Notes: generated by a model not told the origin, from the letters alone. A stretch of DNA of 64,000 nt from Silene conica (GCA_029255685.2 CM055317.2:75071460-75135459); one strand, 5' to 3'; shown: positions 45,462 through 59,104, counted from the first letter of the stretch. Made by a program: numbers and translations.

Positions 45462-48400
45462 GTTGGTATCAGAGCGTTATCGCTCCCGACGCACTCATGT
45501 AACCTCCAACCTTAACTTGACCATTTAATTGAATAATGAATGAGAGATGGGGTAGATTTAAGGACTTATATTGTAGTCTGTTTTGTGATTGCTTTTATTA
45601 GGCTCTAACGTGTTTGTTGATTGTCATCGATTTCGCTTTTATATCTTTCAATCGACGAACCGTGGGCTTATCCATTTGACGGTGGAGATCGGAGTTTCTA
45701 CCGAAGATAGAAGGTTCGTGCAACTGTTGGAGAATGCTTCTGAGCCTTGAAGATACTCCTCTTTCTTTGTGCATCACCTTCTTTGATAACTCCGGATGCA
45801 CATCCTTCTTTTAGAATATTTGTCTATCTCAATTGAACAGATCTTCATATCTTTTCAGCTTAACCTTGTTGCTTGCTTTCTTAAGGTGCCCTCTAAGTAA
45901 TCTGCCCTTTTATTGGATTTGGAGGAACTAGTCTTAGGATAACCGTAAGTTGTGTTATGTGAAATATTGTTATTTGAGGAATAACTTAAGAGGTATCGAG
46001 AGACATGTTTTGGTGATCCAAGGGTCTAGTTGTCTATCCAATTGGGAGAGTGAAAGTGAGTGATAGGATGCTTGCTTGAAGGGTGAGTTGTATACGTAGT
46101 CTTTGTGGAGCTTAATCTTGAGAACCATACTTAAATTGTGAAAATATGTGGATTGAAGAGTACCGTTTAAGGAGTTAGATAAGATACTTGAGGATATAGA
46201 GCGACCTAGAAGAATAGGCTTAAGATGCTAAGGATGATGAGTGGATGAGTGAAGTGAGTTAGTATCACTTGACTTAGGTGAGTGATTGAGCTGGGAAAGG
46301 CCGTTGTTGGGGAATGCGAATCATTGGCTATAATATTTGAATACTTGAAGAATTTATGACTTAAGCTTAGAAGAAGTGAACCACTATTCGACCCTAGGCT
46401 GCTTATTGAATCTTAATGTTTATTTACTGAAAAACTTAATAGAAATTTGAGGATGCACCACAGGTCTGTGGATAGGATAAAGTAATCTATAGGGAGACGA
46501 GAATTCGGAAAACTTGATGGTCTAGGAATTGTTATCTGGTGGACAGTAAGGTAAGTAAATAAAGTGGATATAGCATATAGGGGTGATGACCTGAAAGTGT
46601 TATTGAATTGTCATTTGTGGAACTAGCAGAGATGTGACATCTCAAACTTTTGGGAATAGGTAGTTGTAAAGATGTTATCGTCTAAAGTTTGGAAGATTAT
46701 GGTATATAAATCATTGGAGGAAATGTTCATGAGAACCGACAATTGAATGGCTTGATTTAGGAAGTAAGAAGTGAGAACCCCGTGAGAATAGTGAGAGGCC
46801 CGCACCTTGGAAGATTTCCGTAATCGTTTCCTTCATATCGCTTCTCTCCTTTCCCCTCCTCTGCTTCTCCTTCTGATCTTCGCTTCAATTTTACTGGAGT
46901 CCATAGCCTAAAGTTCCTTACCTTGTCATCTTGTTGTCCCTCGAGCCGTATTCCGTGCGTCTCTCTCGAGACCTATGTCATGGTTATCCCTGAAGTTCGT
47001 ATCTCAACTCCTCTTCTGTGAGCCTTGTTCCTTTTCATTTAGATTAGTGGCGGGATCGACTTGTTCTTGGAGTAGTGAAACTTGCCTTGAGGAATGCTTG
47101 GTTTTGCGTTGTCAAAGTTTGGTTGAGAGGGTCGTGATAATAATATTTGGGTGATATTGGATAGTGTGCCGTCTTGAAAGCTTCATGTTAGATGGCTAGA
47201 TGTAAGTGGTGATTGTAGATTTGGAAGTACCATTTGAGGATTTAAATACGATACTTGGAGTCTTAGGTTATTTTGGAGGTACATGCTTAAGATGATGATG
47301 ATGTGGTTAAATTGATGAATTAGGTAAGTTAGTGCTACTTAATCTTGAGGAATTTTTGGTAATGCAGAAAGGACCACTTACTTGAGGAGCGAGAGTTATT
47401 GGTAACGGTGTGAGAATGTTGAGACATTTATAAATAGACCTATGGAGCTGACTGAGTGTTGACCTTAGGTTACTTATGGAACCTCAACGTTTACCTATTG
47501 GAGCGCTTATTGGGATTGGAAAATGCACCACTGTAGGTGGATCGTTTAGGATAACTTATGGGATGATGGAAGCCTGTTGGCTTAATAATACTCCAATGAT
47601 GATGGATGGGTAATCATTGATGTTTGTGGTAATCATAGTGTAGAGATTTGCAACTTATAAGTGTTCATGAATATCGTTCGGGAAGTTCGGAATGTGAATA
47701 ACTAAACCTTATGGGAACTGTAGGAGTGAAAGTGGTTACTTCCTTGGAACTTTTCTTGGGATGTAGATTGTTGGTAAGTGGTTAGAAACAAGAGGATTTA
47801 AGAGTTGTTACCTTAGTAAGGTCTTGATTTGAATGATCATTGTGGTAATAAAATTTGGGAATTTAGGATGTCGAACCTTGTGGAATAGGTTAGCTAGGAT
47901 CGAACTGTTAAAAGTTAAGGTTATAGGATGTTGAATGCCATATTTTGGTTTTCGAGGTTCGGTGTCATGGTAATAGAATTCTGGTTTGAAGTGCTGAAAG
48001 TGCGTGAACCTTGGTTTGAAGTATGTGTTTTAGGCTTCCACTTTGAGTGAGAGATCCTTAACCGTGGTTAAACGGATTTTAGTGTGAACTGAGTGAGAGT
48101 TTTGGAAACCTTCTTGTTGAGGACTACCTTGTTATGTGGATGAGATGATAGTAAGAGGGATCGTGAAACCATTGTGAGTCTAGAAATTACTGAAATCGCC
48201 CTTCTTGGGATATACTAGAAATCGTTGTAACGATGTTTTGATTATGGATTGAGCGGTTAGTGTACCCAAGTTTGGCAAGAGTTACCGTTTTCCTTGACCT
48301 CTAACCTGGTTGTTTCATTCCTTCGATCCTTTCTCGTGCGTTCTGTCAGTTGTGAGACTGGAAACTCACCATTCTTCGTGTTGAAGGTAATCTCTATGAT

Positions 48401-48966
48401 CGTTTCTGCGCTCCCGGTGACTGTTTTTGAAATTTGTTTCCCATTGTTAACTCTGAAAGTTTGTAGTTTTTGAAAAATCTTAATTGTTTCGAGAATTTGA
48501 AACTGCTCCCTCTTTTGGGGAAAGTGGCATTTTTACCGTTGTTGCAATTTTACTCGTTTGTAGAATCGAAATAAAGGTTATTGTGGGAAATTCGGTTTTG
48601 AAAGAACTAATTTATTACAATTTAGATTGATCTCAGCGTTGATTTGTCATCTGAACTCGTTATTGGAGACGTCTGATAACCCGTACTGTGCTTATCAACA
48701 CCGGATCGATCGGGATTTTGAACTTTTAATGATTTAACCTTGGGACTTGTCTCAGATTTGGAATGTCGGACTCTTGAGTACGTAACGAGAATCCCAATGT
48801 CCATTGATGACGACTCGTGCCTTAGAATCTTTCTTTTAAAACCTTTTCGAAAGACAGGGATTTAGATTTCCATAATCCGGGTAGTACGTTTGGTAACTAG
48901 AGTTGTTTAAGTACTTATTTCCGTCTTCAAGTTTCGAGGACGAAACTTTTTGAAAGATGGGGTGAT
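45462..48966 (+). repeat. Internal region 2 of the LTR element (non-coding)
   Basis: Same as internal region 1, with a purine tract at 48951-48966. No protein-coding domain. Confidence 0.8.
45464..45475 (+). promoter_or_regulatory. Primer-binding site, copy 2
   Basis: TGGTATCAGAGC, as in copy 1. Confidence 0.92.
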
Positions 48967-51942
48967 TGTAACATCCCGCATTTTCGTAAACAATATTTAA
49001 AGGTTTTAAGTTCAAGCTCGAGAAATAATTTATATTTCGTAATTTTTGGGATTTCATTTAAATAACTGATTGATTTGTGTGAGAATATTTTTTTAAAGGA
49101 TTTAAATAAGATTTCATTTAATTGCGTAAATTGCGTCTTAACAATTTAATTTCATAGTCCGGAAAATATTTATATCGTCTTAAGTTTATAGTTACCTTAA
49201 GTCGATGTTCTTAGCTTGAACCGTCTTAAAACTTGTCTTATGGGCCTAACTTGTTAATGGACCCATTTCCCCTCTTTTTCCTCACAAAACCCTAACCCCA
49301 CCATCTTCTACCTCCCTCCTCCATTTCATTTTTCAGATTTGATAAAATAAACAAACACCATTTTTGATTTCCTCCTCCTTCAATCTTAAAACTCTCATAG
49401 AATCTTCGTTTCTTATCCGATTGAGGCGATTTTCGCGGCCACGGATTCCTCTTCTCGCCCTCCATCTTTCTAGGTAAGTTTTTACCCAAAATAATTCCGT
49501 CTTATATTCTGGCCGTGACCCTAAGGTCACGTTTTTCGAGGTTTACGGATGTTTGTTGTGTTTCTAGCGCGGACTTGGGCAAAAGGAGTAGCTTGGAGTC
49601 GGATTCATGTTGGTCTAAGAAGTTATAAGGTGACGATAATGAGAAACTCGGCCTTTATGTGTAAATTAGCACTTTTGTTGTGTTTCTTGTGTTGGTTTCT
49701 GATTTTATTAATGTTCATTGTTCAAAGGACTTAGTAATATGTTTAGGATGTTTGCTATGTGAAGAATTCATGCTTTAAAGTGTTATTATAAGTTCTTAAG
49801 CATATTTTCAGTTTTTCGCATTTTGCGAAGGATACTTATTAAATTCATTTGAGGATTGTTATGGGACTTACTTGCTGATAGATTAGTAGTATTTGGCGTT
49901 TGATATTGTTTTGTAAACATCACATGAATCGTTGTGTAAGTTTTGGTGTCGAATGGGTGAATTTTGAAGAAGGCTGAAATCACGATTTTGCGTTACAGGC
50001 TCTCTGAGCCGGTCGACCGACCGGCCGCCGGTCGACCGGCTGGGAGTGCATTTGGGTGTTTTTCGTATTTTGAGAATTTGGCCTTGGACTGCCAGCCGGC
50101 CGACCGGCTGCCTGCCGACCGGCTGGTAGTCCCTTTGTGTCGTGTATGTTTTGCGAAAACTATAGGTAGATGGGAGCCCAGCCGGCAGACCGGCCGCCTG
50201 CCAGCCGGCTGGGAGTGCAATTGGGAATGGGTTGCGATTTTAGTAAAGGCTAGGGAATGGGGTTCCCAGCCGGCCGACCGGCTGCCTGCCGACCGGCTGG
50301 GAGTCCTTGTGTGTTTTGTTTCGAAAAGAAAGAGGAGCTGAGTGGGTCACCAGCCGGCCGACCGGCTGCCTGCCGACCGGCTGGGGACCCCTGTAAGCTA
50401 ATTTTGAATTTGAATTTGTAAATCGTTCGTAACTTTCAAACGGTTAATCGGCTTTGATTGAAACTCGTTTTGTATACCCGTGACATCTATTTGAGGTCCC
50501 CGGAGGATGGGTAACATTATATTGGGTTCGGGAATGGAGTAAGGATAGAGACCCCCCGGTCGGGTAACCGAAAGGGAAACCGGCTCTCCCTCAACTTAGT
50601 TCCCGGGGTCAATTAAGTGTTGATTAGAAGTTAAGAAAAGTAGAACTATAGATTAGTTCATAGACTTTGGTTGATATTGTATTGATGCGTATTAAGTTAT
50701 GCCTTAAGCTGGCCTCTGAACTTAATACGTGAGTTGTTTGTCATATATGGGGATATGCCTTAAGCTGGCCTCTGAGCCCTATATGTGTATGTTTGTCGTG
50801 TCTGGGACATGCCTTAAGCTGGCCTCTGAGTTCAGACATGTGTGATAGTGATCGCGTTGGAACATGCCTTAAGTTGGCCTCTGAGTCTGACGAGTAGAGC
50901 AGCTGCACAACGGGGTAGCTAAGGAACTGACACCTTGCCCGGAGTGCAGATGTTTGGTGCTAGAACATGCCTTAAGCTGGCCTCTGAGTTTAGTACCTTG
51001 TGATGTGGTGAAGGGACATGCCTTAAGCTGGCCTCTGAGTCCTTTACTTTTGGATGCTAGTCTATGCCTTAAGTTGGCCGCTGAGTCTAGTGTCTTGCTG
51101 ATTGGCAGGTCCATGCCTTAAGTTGGCCTCTGAGTCCTTGCTTGCTGAATGTTTTGGTGTTTAGGTTATGTCTTAAGTTGACCGCTGAACCTTTACACTT
51201 GCTGAACGTTTTGGTATTAGGTTATGTCTTGAGTTGACCGCTGAACCTTTTACTTGCTGAATTTATCTGCTTGCCTTGAGTTGGTACGTGTCAGATATAG
51301 ATATTTGATAATGATGAGTAAATGTAAATTTGCTGAGTTATGGTTTGATCATCCAAGGCATTGGGTGACTCTATGATCGGTTTCATAAATAGTTGGATTG
51401 AAAGACCCCCCCGACTGGGTAACCAGTAGGGAAACCGGCTCTCCTTCCTAACGGTTTATGAAGTTGGTTGAGAGCCGTGCATTAGAGTTGCATGATAGTA
51501 TGAGAACAGTTGATGAGTTGGTTATGCTTCACATGTTGATATATGTTGGAGTATTCTGTATTGTTTTATGTGTTACGTGTTGTCGCAAAAGGTGGCTAGG
51601 AGAACTCTAGTCACTCCCCACTGATTGTGGCGTACATGTTTACATGTATGTAGGTACATGACAGGTGGTTGGCAGAGGGTTGCATGGAGCTAGCGAGCGA
51701 TGATCCTTCATCGATTGACTTGCACTTTTACGTTAGCTAGACTTTAGATTTACATTTCAGTCCTTGAGTGCCTGTAGGGATGTGCCATCCCGGGCTGCTT
51801 TTATATTGCACTTATGTACTTATTTATGTTTCAGTTTTGTAGTAGGACACCTCGCATGTCTAGTTATGTTAAAAAGTTTTAATTCCGCTGCATTTTTAGT
51901 ACTTTGTATGTTTATATTTCCGCTTTCGCGAGGGGTTTTACA
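48967..51942 (+). repeat. LTR 3 (2976 bp)
   Basis: Carries one extra T near 51305 relative to LTRs 1 and 2, which is the first of the copy-3-specific differences. GC-rich blocks at 50008-50386, hairpins at 50685-51262. Confidence 0.9.
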
Positions 51943-54900
51943 GTTAGTATCAGAGCGTTATCGCTCCCGACGCACTCATGTAACCTCCAACCTTAACTTG
52001 ACCATTTAATTGAATAATGAATGAGAGATGGGGTAGATTTAAGGACTTATATTGTAGTCTGTTTTGTGATTGCTTTTATTAGGCTCTAACGTGTTTGTTG
52101 ATTGTCATCGATTTCGCTTTTATATCTTTCAATCGACGAACCGTGGGCTTATCCATTTGACGGTGGAGATCGGAGTTTCTACCGAAGATAGAAGGTTCGT
52201 GCAACTGTTGGAGAATGCTTCTGAGCCTTGAAGATACTCCTCTTTCTTTGTGCATCACCTTCTTTGATAACTCCGGATGCACATCCTTCTTTTAGAATAT
52301 TTGTCTATCTCAATTGAACAGATCTTCATATCTTTTCAGCTTAACCTTGTTGCTTGCTTTCTTAAGGTGCCCTCTAAGTAATCTACCCTTTTATTGGATT
52401 TGGAGGAACTAGTCTTAGGATAACCGTAAGTTGTGTTATGTGAAATATTGTTATTTGAGGAATAACTTAAGAGGTATCGAGAGACATGTTTTGGTGATCC
52501 AAGGGTCTAGTTGTCTATCCAATTGGGAGAGTGAAAGTGAGTGATAGGATGCTTGCTTGAAGGGTGAGTTGTATACGTAGTCTTTGTGGAGCTTAATCTT
52601 GAGAACCATACTTAAATTGTGAAAATATGTGGATTGAAGAGTACCGTTTAAGGAGTTAGATAAGATACTTGAGGATATAGAGCGACCTAGAAGAATAGGC
52701 TTAAGATGCTAAGGATGATGAGTGGATGAGTGAAGTGAGTTAGTATCACTTGACTTAGGTGAGTGATTGAGCTGGGAAAGGCCGTTGTTGGGGAATGCGA
52801 ATCATTGGCTATAATATTTGAATACTTGAAGAATTTATGACTTAAGCTTAGAAGAAGTGAACCACTATTCGACCCTAGGCTGCTTATTGAATCTTAATGT
52901 TTATTTACTGAAAAACTTAATAGAAATTTGAGGATGCACCACAGGTCTGTGGATAGGATAAAGTAATCTATAGGGAGACGAGAATTCGGAAAACTTGATG
53001 GTCTAGGAATTGTTATCTGGTGGACAGTAAGGTAAGTAAATAAAGTGGATATAGCATATAGGGGTGATGACCTGAAAGTGTTATTGAATTGTCATTTGTG
53101 GAACTAGCAGAGATGTGACATCTCAAACTTTTGGGAATAGGTAGTTGTAAAGATGTTATCGTCTAAAGTTTGGAAGATTATGGTATATAAATCATTGGAG
53201 GAAATGTTCATGAGAACCGACAATTGAATGGCTTGATTTAGGAAGTAAGAAGTGAGAACCCCGTGAGAATAGTGAGAGGCCCGCACCTTGGAAGATTTCC
53301 GTAATCGTTTCCTTCATATCGCTTCTCTCCTTTCCCCTCCTCTGCTTCTCCTTCTGATCTTCGCTTCAATTTTACTGGAGTCCATAGCCTAAAGTTCCTT
53401 ACCTTGTCATCTTGTTGTCCCTCGAGCCGTATTCCGTGCGTCTCTCTCGAGACCTATGTCATGGTTATCCCTGAAGTTCGTATCTCAACTCCTCTTCTGT
53501 GAGCCTTGTTCCTTTTCATTTAGATTAGTGGCGGGATCGACTTGTTCTTGGAGTAGTGAAACTTGCCTTGAGGAATGCTTGGTTTTGCGTTGTCAAAGTT
53601 TGGTTGAGAGGGTCGTGATAATAATATTTGGGTGATATTGGATAGTGTGCCGTCTTGAAAGCTTCATGTTAGATGGCTAGATGTAAGTGGTGATTGTAGA
53701 TTTGGAAGTACCATTTGAGGATTTAAATACGATACTTGGAGTCTTAGGTTATTTTGGAGGTACATGCTTAAGATGATGATGATGTGGTTAAATTGATGAA
53801 TTAGGTAAGTTAGTGCTACTTAATCTTGAGGAATTTTTGGTAATGCAGAAAGGACCACTTACTTGAGGAGCGAGAGTTATTGGTAACGGTGTGAGAATGT
53901 TGAGACATTTATAAATAGACCTATGGAGCTGACTGAGTGTTGACCTTAGGTTACTTATGGAACCTCAACGTTTACCTATTGGAGCGCTTATTGGGATTGG
54001 AAAATGCACCACTGTAGGTGGATCGTTTAGGATAACTTATGGGATGATGGAAGCCTGTTGGCTTAATAATACTCCAATGATGATGGATGGGTAATCATTG
54101 ATGTTTGTGGTAATCATAGTGTAGAGATTTGCAACTTATAAGTGTTCATGAATATCGTTCGGGAAGTTCGGAATGTGAATAACTAAACCTTATGGGAACT
54201 GTAGGAGTGAAAGTGGTTACTTCCTTGGAACTTTTCTTGGGATGTAGATTGTTGGTAAGTGGTTAGAAACAAGAGGATTTAAGAGTTGTTACCTTAGTAA
54301 GGTCTTGATTTGAATGATCATTGTGGTAATAAAATTTGGGAATTTAGGATGTCGAACCTTGTGGAATAGGTTAGCTAGGATCGAACTGTTAAAAGTTAAG
54401 GTTATAGGATGTTGAATGCCATATTTTGGTTTTCGAGGTTCGGTGTCATGGTAATAGAATTCTGGTTTGAAGTGCTGAAAGTGCGTGAACCTTGGTTTGA
54501 AGTATGTGTTTTAGGCTTCCACTTTGAGTGAGAGATCCTTAACCGTGGTTAAACGGATTTTAGTGTGAACTGAGTGAGAGTTTTGGAAACCTTCTTGTTG
54601 AGGACTACCTTGTTATGTGGATGAGATGATAGTAAGAGGGATCGTGAAACCATTGTGAGTCTAGAAATTACTGAAATCGCCCTTCTTGGGATATACTAGA
54701 AATCGTTGTAACGATGTTTTGATTATGGATTGAGCGGTTAGTGTACCCAAGTTTGGCAAGAGTTACCGTTTTCCTTGACCTCTAACCTGGTTGTTTCATT
54801 CCTTCGATCCTTTCTCGTGCGTTCTGTCAGTTGTGAGACTGGAAACTCACCATTCTTCGTGTTGAAGGTAATCTCTATGATCGTTTCTGCGCTCCCGGTG

Positions 54901-55252
54901 ACTGTTTTTGAAATTTGTTTCCCATTGTTAACTCTGAAAGTTTGTAGTTTTTGAAAAATCTTAATTGTTTCGAGAATTTGAAACTACTCCCTCTTTTGGG
55001 GAAAGTGGCCTTTTTTACCGTTGTTGCAATTTTACTCGTTTGTAGAATCGAAATAAAGGTTATTGTGGGAAATTCGGTTTTGAAAGAACTAATTTATTAC
55101 AATTTAGATTGATCTCAACGTTGATTTGTCATCTGAACTCGTTATTGGAGACGTCTGATAACCCGTACTGTGCTTATCAACACCGGATCGATCGGGATTT
55201 TGAACTTTTAATGATTTAATCTTGGGACTTGTCTCAGATTTGGAATGTCGGA
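51943..55252 (+). repeat. Internal region 3, truncated, with mutated primer site
   Basis: The primer site reads TAGTATCAGAGC (51945-51956; A at 51946 instead of G). Further differences from copies 1 and 2 lie at about 52384, 54986, 55009-55014, 55118 and 55220. Homology stops after TGGAATGTCGGA at 55252; the last 196 bp including the purine tract and any 3' LTR are absent. Confidence 0.88.
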
Positions 55253-55989
55253 ATATAGTTCAATATTTGAAAAGTGGTTTTTTTTACCATAAAAAGGATA
55301 TAGGATAAAACCAGATGCAGACCAAATCTTGTGAATCCGAATATAGTTCCGGATTTCAAATTTTGTGAATATGGACCGGATATGGATCCACAACAAGAAT
55401 TGGTATATGAATGTGGGTCTTATAAAAACATATCCAAATCCTATCCATTGTCAACTCTAGTATGTACCCAGATCAATACTAGACCTGATCATGGGCCGGG
55501 TTGGGCCAGGCTCATGCTAAATAAACAGCCCAAATACACGGGCGGGGAAGGCCGGGCCAAAAAGGTGGGCTACTTTTTTTTGCCCAGGCCCATAATTGTT
55601 CGGGCCATAATGGGCCTCGGGCTAAAATGGGTCAAAACGGGCTAAAATAATACAATACAAAATAATCAATAAAATGGATATGTGAACAAACAATTAGCAA
55701 CGAAATAAAATTTTCAAGTCTTAGGTGTTTGACTTCGACTCTTTTAGGAGAACAATCCAATAGTACCATACAATAACTTATGAATTGACAAAAAATTAGT
55801 ATTACAATAACTAACTAATAGTATAAAATTAGGTGTACGATAAAAATATAAAAATATTCGCAAAGTTGATAATTCAATGCATTAATTAGTGATATTAGAT
55901 TTTTTTTTTTGCAGAAAAGCAAATGATCTCTATATCATAAAATTAGGAGTGACAATACAAGACCCTAGACTTACTACAAAGGAAACCAG
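55253..55989. other. Spacer after the LTR array
   Basis: AT-rich sequence with GGATATGGATCC-like phrases, then a GGGCCGGG/GGGCC-rich stretch (55485-55640) of the kind seen in many plant repeat families. No gene. Confidence 0.45.
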
Positions 55990-56627
55990 GGAGGTTCCCT
56001 ACCAAAAAAACCCTATGGGAAAAAAAAGACCAGAAAAACATTACAATAAGTAATGTTGAAAAAATGACCGATGCAAAGAGTGACAACTAAGAGTTAGAAG
56101 TACAATTCAATGCATCCTAAACATGAAAAACAGACTATTATGCACCATTAGCATTCCTGAGATGAACGAGATACTTGATTTTCCAGACCTGAGCCGCAGG
56201 CTGAACAAAGCTGTCTGTAAAGATGCAATTATTGCGAGCTTGCCAGATCAGGTAAATAGCACTAGTCCGAGCACATCTTCGTTGCCTTTTATACCTGGCC
56301 TGTCCTCTGTTATGCCATTGAAACCAGATGAGAATGTCCCGAAGTCGAGGTCTTGTGTGAATACCCAGCCATTCTGCTATAGCATGCTAAACTTCCATAG
56401 AGAAAGTACATTAAAAAAACAGATGGGTAGTTGATTCAGCCTGCCTCTCACACAAGGCACATCTATTTACCATCTGAAATCCTTTATTGCAGTAGTTATC
56501 CACCTTGGGAAGCTTGTGTTGCATAGCCAAAAGTCCTATATAAGCATGTTTGGGATAGACAAATAACAAATCTTTGAGAATTTGGACTTTGCAGATGGCA
56601 GACCTTTCGTCCTCATCAAATCATAGG
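55990..56627 (-). pseudogene. LINE fragment: RT zinc-binding domain (zf-RVT) and tail
   Basis: On the minus strand: KDLLFVYPKHAYIGLLAMQHK, then MVNRCALCERQAESTTHLFF, a TAA where a codon should be, then CTFSMEV, another stop, HAIAEWLG and IYLIWQARNN. This is the classic zf-RVT layout of plant LINE ORF2 (CxxC...HLFF.C, then WxxI..W and a WQARN motif). The 5' side is cut off by CACTA-4 at 56631. Two in-frame stops show it is dead. Confidence 0.75.
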
Positions 56628-56630
56628 CAT
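56628..56630. repeat. Putative left target triplet of CACTA-4 (CAT)
   Basis: CAT directly precedes CACTACAAAAAACACGCG. The matching right triplet could not be located because the other terminus is not recognisable. Confidence 0.4.
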
Positions 56631-56654
56631 CACTACAAAAAACACGCGTTTTTC

Positions 56655-57095
56655 TGACGGAAAAAATCCGTCACAAACAGCTAAAATCCGTCAGGAAACA
56701 GCATTCCTGACGGAATATCCGTCAATAAATTCCGTCACTAAAATTCGTCACTAAAATTCAAGTACTGACGGAATTTCCGTCAGTACTTGATATTACTGAC
56801 GGAATTTCCGTCACATAAGGTCAACAAGAATATTGACCATAGTGACGGAATTTCCGTCAATAATATAAATACTGACGGAATTTCCGTCAGGAAAGTCAAC
56901 AAAAAGTTTGACCGTAGTGACGGAATTTCCGTCAATAATATATATTACTGACGGAAATTCCGTCACTATGGTCAAACTTCTTGTTGACTTTACTGACGGA
57001 AATTCCGTCAGTAGTCTATATTACTGACGTAAATTCCGTTACTATGGTCAATATTCTTGTTGACTTTCCCGACGGAATTTCCGTCAGTAATTTGT
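56655..57095. repeat. CACTA-4 left subterminal repeats (TGACGGAAATTCCGTCA)
   Basis: More than fifteen TGACGGAA/TTCCGTCA cores, many as perfect palindromes such as TGACGGAATTTCCGTCA, spaced by GTCAACAAGAATATTGACC-type repeats. Confidence 0.9.
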
Positions 57096-57418
57096 GCGAG
57101 TATGGCCGGGAACAGCAGCCTGCTGTCCAGCCACAATGTTATTGAAACATTGTTTTACATATTCATGCGTTCATTATCAAAACCTGCAACAAACAAACAC
57201 ACTCGTCGACCGCAAAGCGGGAATCCAATTTCCACATCAGCCGCGTATCAGGATCCAAAGGTACTTAATAAATAAAGTCAAATAACATACAATGGTCCAT
57301 AATTTGTTTAAACTACCACACAAAAACTCAACATGATCAATTCTTTAGCTACATATTAATTAACTTAAGTCATAAACTAACACCAACTAGCTAACTAGCA
57401 TGAAACCTAAAGCATAAT
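57096..57418. other. 3' flank of the CACTA-4 TNPA-like gene
   Basis: Between the subterminal repeats and the TNPA stop; likely 3' UTR on the minus strand. No gene. Confidence 0.45.
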
Positions 57419-58961
57419 CTAACCTATGGGGGCTATACTACCGTCACCTCCAAAACCAAATCCATCGTCTGGAGGGCGATCTCTACTGTTAGGAGGGGGA
57501 AAACCTGAACAGGTGTTCGGGGGCAAATGTGCTTGCATTTGTGCCCACATCTCAGCCATGCGCTGTTCCATATCCTTCTTGTTGTTGTTGACTTGTTGCT
57601 GAAGATCCTCTCTCGCGGCGCGCTCCTTACCCAACTCCTGTTGAATGCGAGTGTACTCAGTGGGTGCGTAGGAGCAGGATCGACGGCCTTTGTTTCCTGG
57701 AGGCTCGTACCAAACTGTTGGCCCTATCGAACTGGTGCCGAACATTCTGGACTTCTTGTCAAACCCGTCAACAGCCTTGTAGAAGGCCCAATACTCGTCT
57801 CGAGGCTCTCCATTTGGAGTGGACTGAGAAATGATTTCCTTATAAGCAGCCTGGAAAATAAAAAAATTAAGAAAAAAATGTTATACTTATCATCAAAATT
57901 CAAACGAAAAAATTAACTAATTTGTAAATTAATTAGTAGATAGATTGACTTACATCGATCTTCGCAGCTCGAGGGTTGACCCACTGTTGAAACTTATTCT
58001 TCTTAGTATACTCAAACAGCTTATACGGCGTTGCCTCGTCACCCTGAAATAAGTTTGAATACAAAAGTTGATGAAAATATAATCGGATTGGTTAACCAAA
58101 TTGTGAAAAATATATAAATATAAATATTACTTACCAATTCTTTGAAAGCATCCGAGCAACTCTTCCGGCCAAGAGTATGGGTGCCCAACGCTTTCCGTCT
58201 ACACCACCGGATCTCCTATTTGCCTTATTAATTGCAGATTTTTTGGCATAGTCAGGATCATCTTCAGCCCTCTTTTGAAGCTTCACCCACCACCTCTCGG
58301 GGCACCAATTTGGCCTTTTCCGGTTATATTTGGTGCCATTGACGAGACTTGTAATCCTCCGCGAAACACGAGTCTTCCACTCGGTCTTGGGATCATAGCC
58401 AACTTCCACAACTTTGACACGATTCTGTTAAAAAAAAATAGGATATTATAAAAACTGTGTTATGATTGAATTAAACAAGCTTAGTTAAAAAATGATAATT
58501 TGGAAATTTATATACCTGGAAGTAAGTGTACATCTTCTTACGCTGTCCATGGCTGGCTTGACTCCAATTGGTGAAAAACTCTTTCCCCAAATTACGGGTG
58601 AATGACCAAGTGACATAGTCCTTGATTGGCTGGTCATCCCACCTGAAAATAAAATATATACATAAGCATTATATTGTGAATTATGGTAAAGTCAAAATAA
58701 AAAATAAAATAAATGAAACACTTACCAATACCCCTGTTCAGGATCACGTGACAGGTTCACCGTTCCGGTCTCTTCCTCGTGTGAAGGTTCCTCAACCGGG
58801 TCGTCGTCGCCGCTGTCTTCCTCATCCTTCTCAGCATGTTGTTGTTGTTGTTGTTCTGGCTGTGGTTCATGAGGAATCTGTGTGTTCTCCTCCCGACGAC
58901 GACGTCCTCCGGCATTACTATTCCCACCTAAATATCGTCTAACAAAACCACCACCTACCAT
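57419..58961 (-). pseudogene. CACTA-4 TNPA-like protein (Transposase_24-type), one frameshift
   Basis: Five exons on the minus strand, high to low: 58726-58961, 58516-58642, 58135-58433, 57954-58043, 57419-57850, with GT-AG borders. It starts MVGGGFVRR with a Gln/Glu/Asp-rich low-complexity region (QQQQQ, DEEDSGDDD). Next are WSFTRNLGKEFFTNWSQ and KRPNWCPERWW with NKANRRSG. Exon 5 carries EYWAFYKAVDGFD, a Glu/Gln coiled coil (QQELGKERAAREDLQQQV) and a Gly/Pro tail. Within exon 3, near 58190-58210, the frame changes by one base between INKANRRSG and the LGRKSCSDAFKEL block. The flanking exons read cleanly only with that correction. It corresponds to the 372-residue protein of CACTA-1 but is clearly diverged. 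Confidence 0.82.
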
Positions 58962-59104
58962 GATAAACACTAAAACAACACCAGCTATATGAAACAAATT
59001 GCAACATAACAAACTTAGATTATAGATATAAAAGTGCCTATTAATATAGAATGCAATTGTGTTATTATTAATTAATATGAAATTAGTAATAATTAGTAAA
59101 AAAT

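Larger units (their letters stand above)
36007..55252 (+). mobile_element. Triple tandem of a non-autonomous Ty3/gypsy-like LTR retrotransposon (LARD-like)
   Basis: Order: LTR (36007-38981), internal (38982-42486), LTR (42487-45461), internal (45462-48966), LTR (48967-51942), internal (51943-55252, truncated). The period is 6480 bp. LTRs run TGTAACATCCCGC...GGGGTTTTACA. A primer site follows each LTR and a purine tract precedes each complete next LTR. The internal region has only short ORFs with no gag, protease, RT, RNase H or integrase. The copies differ by only a handful of bases. TTTCGAGGACGAA before the purine tract is typical of plant Ty3/gypsy elements. The third internal region stops at 55252, about 196 bp before the expected next LTR. 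Confidence 0.9.
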
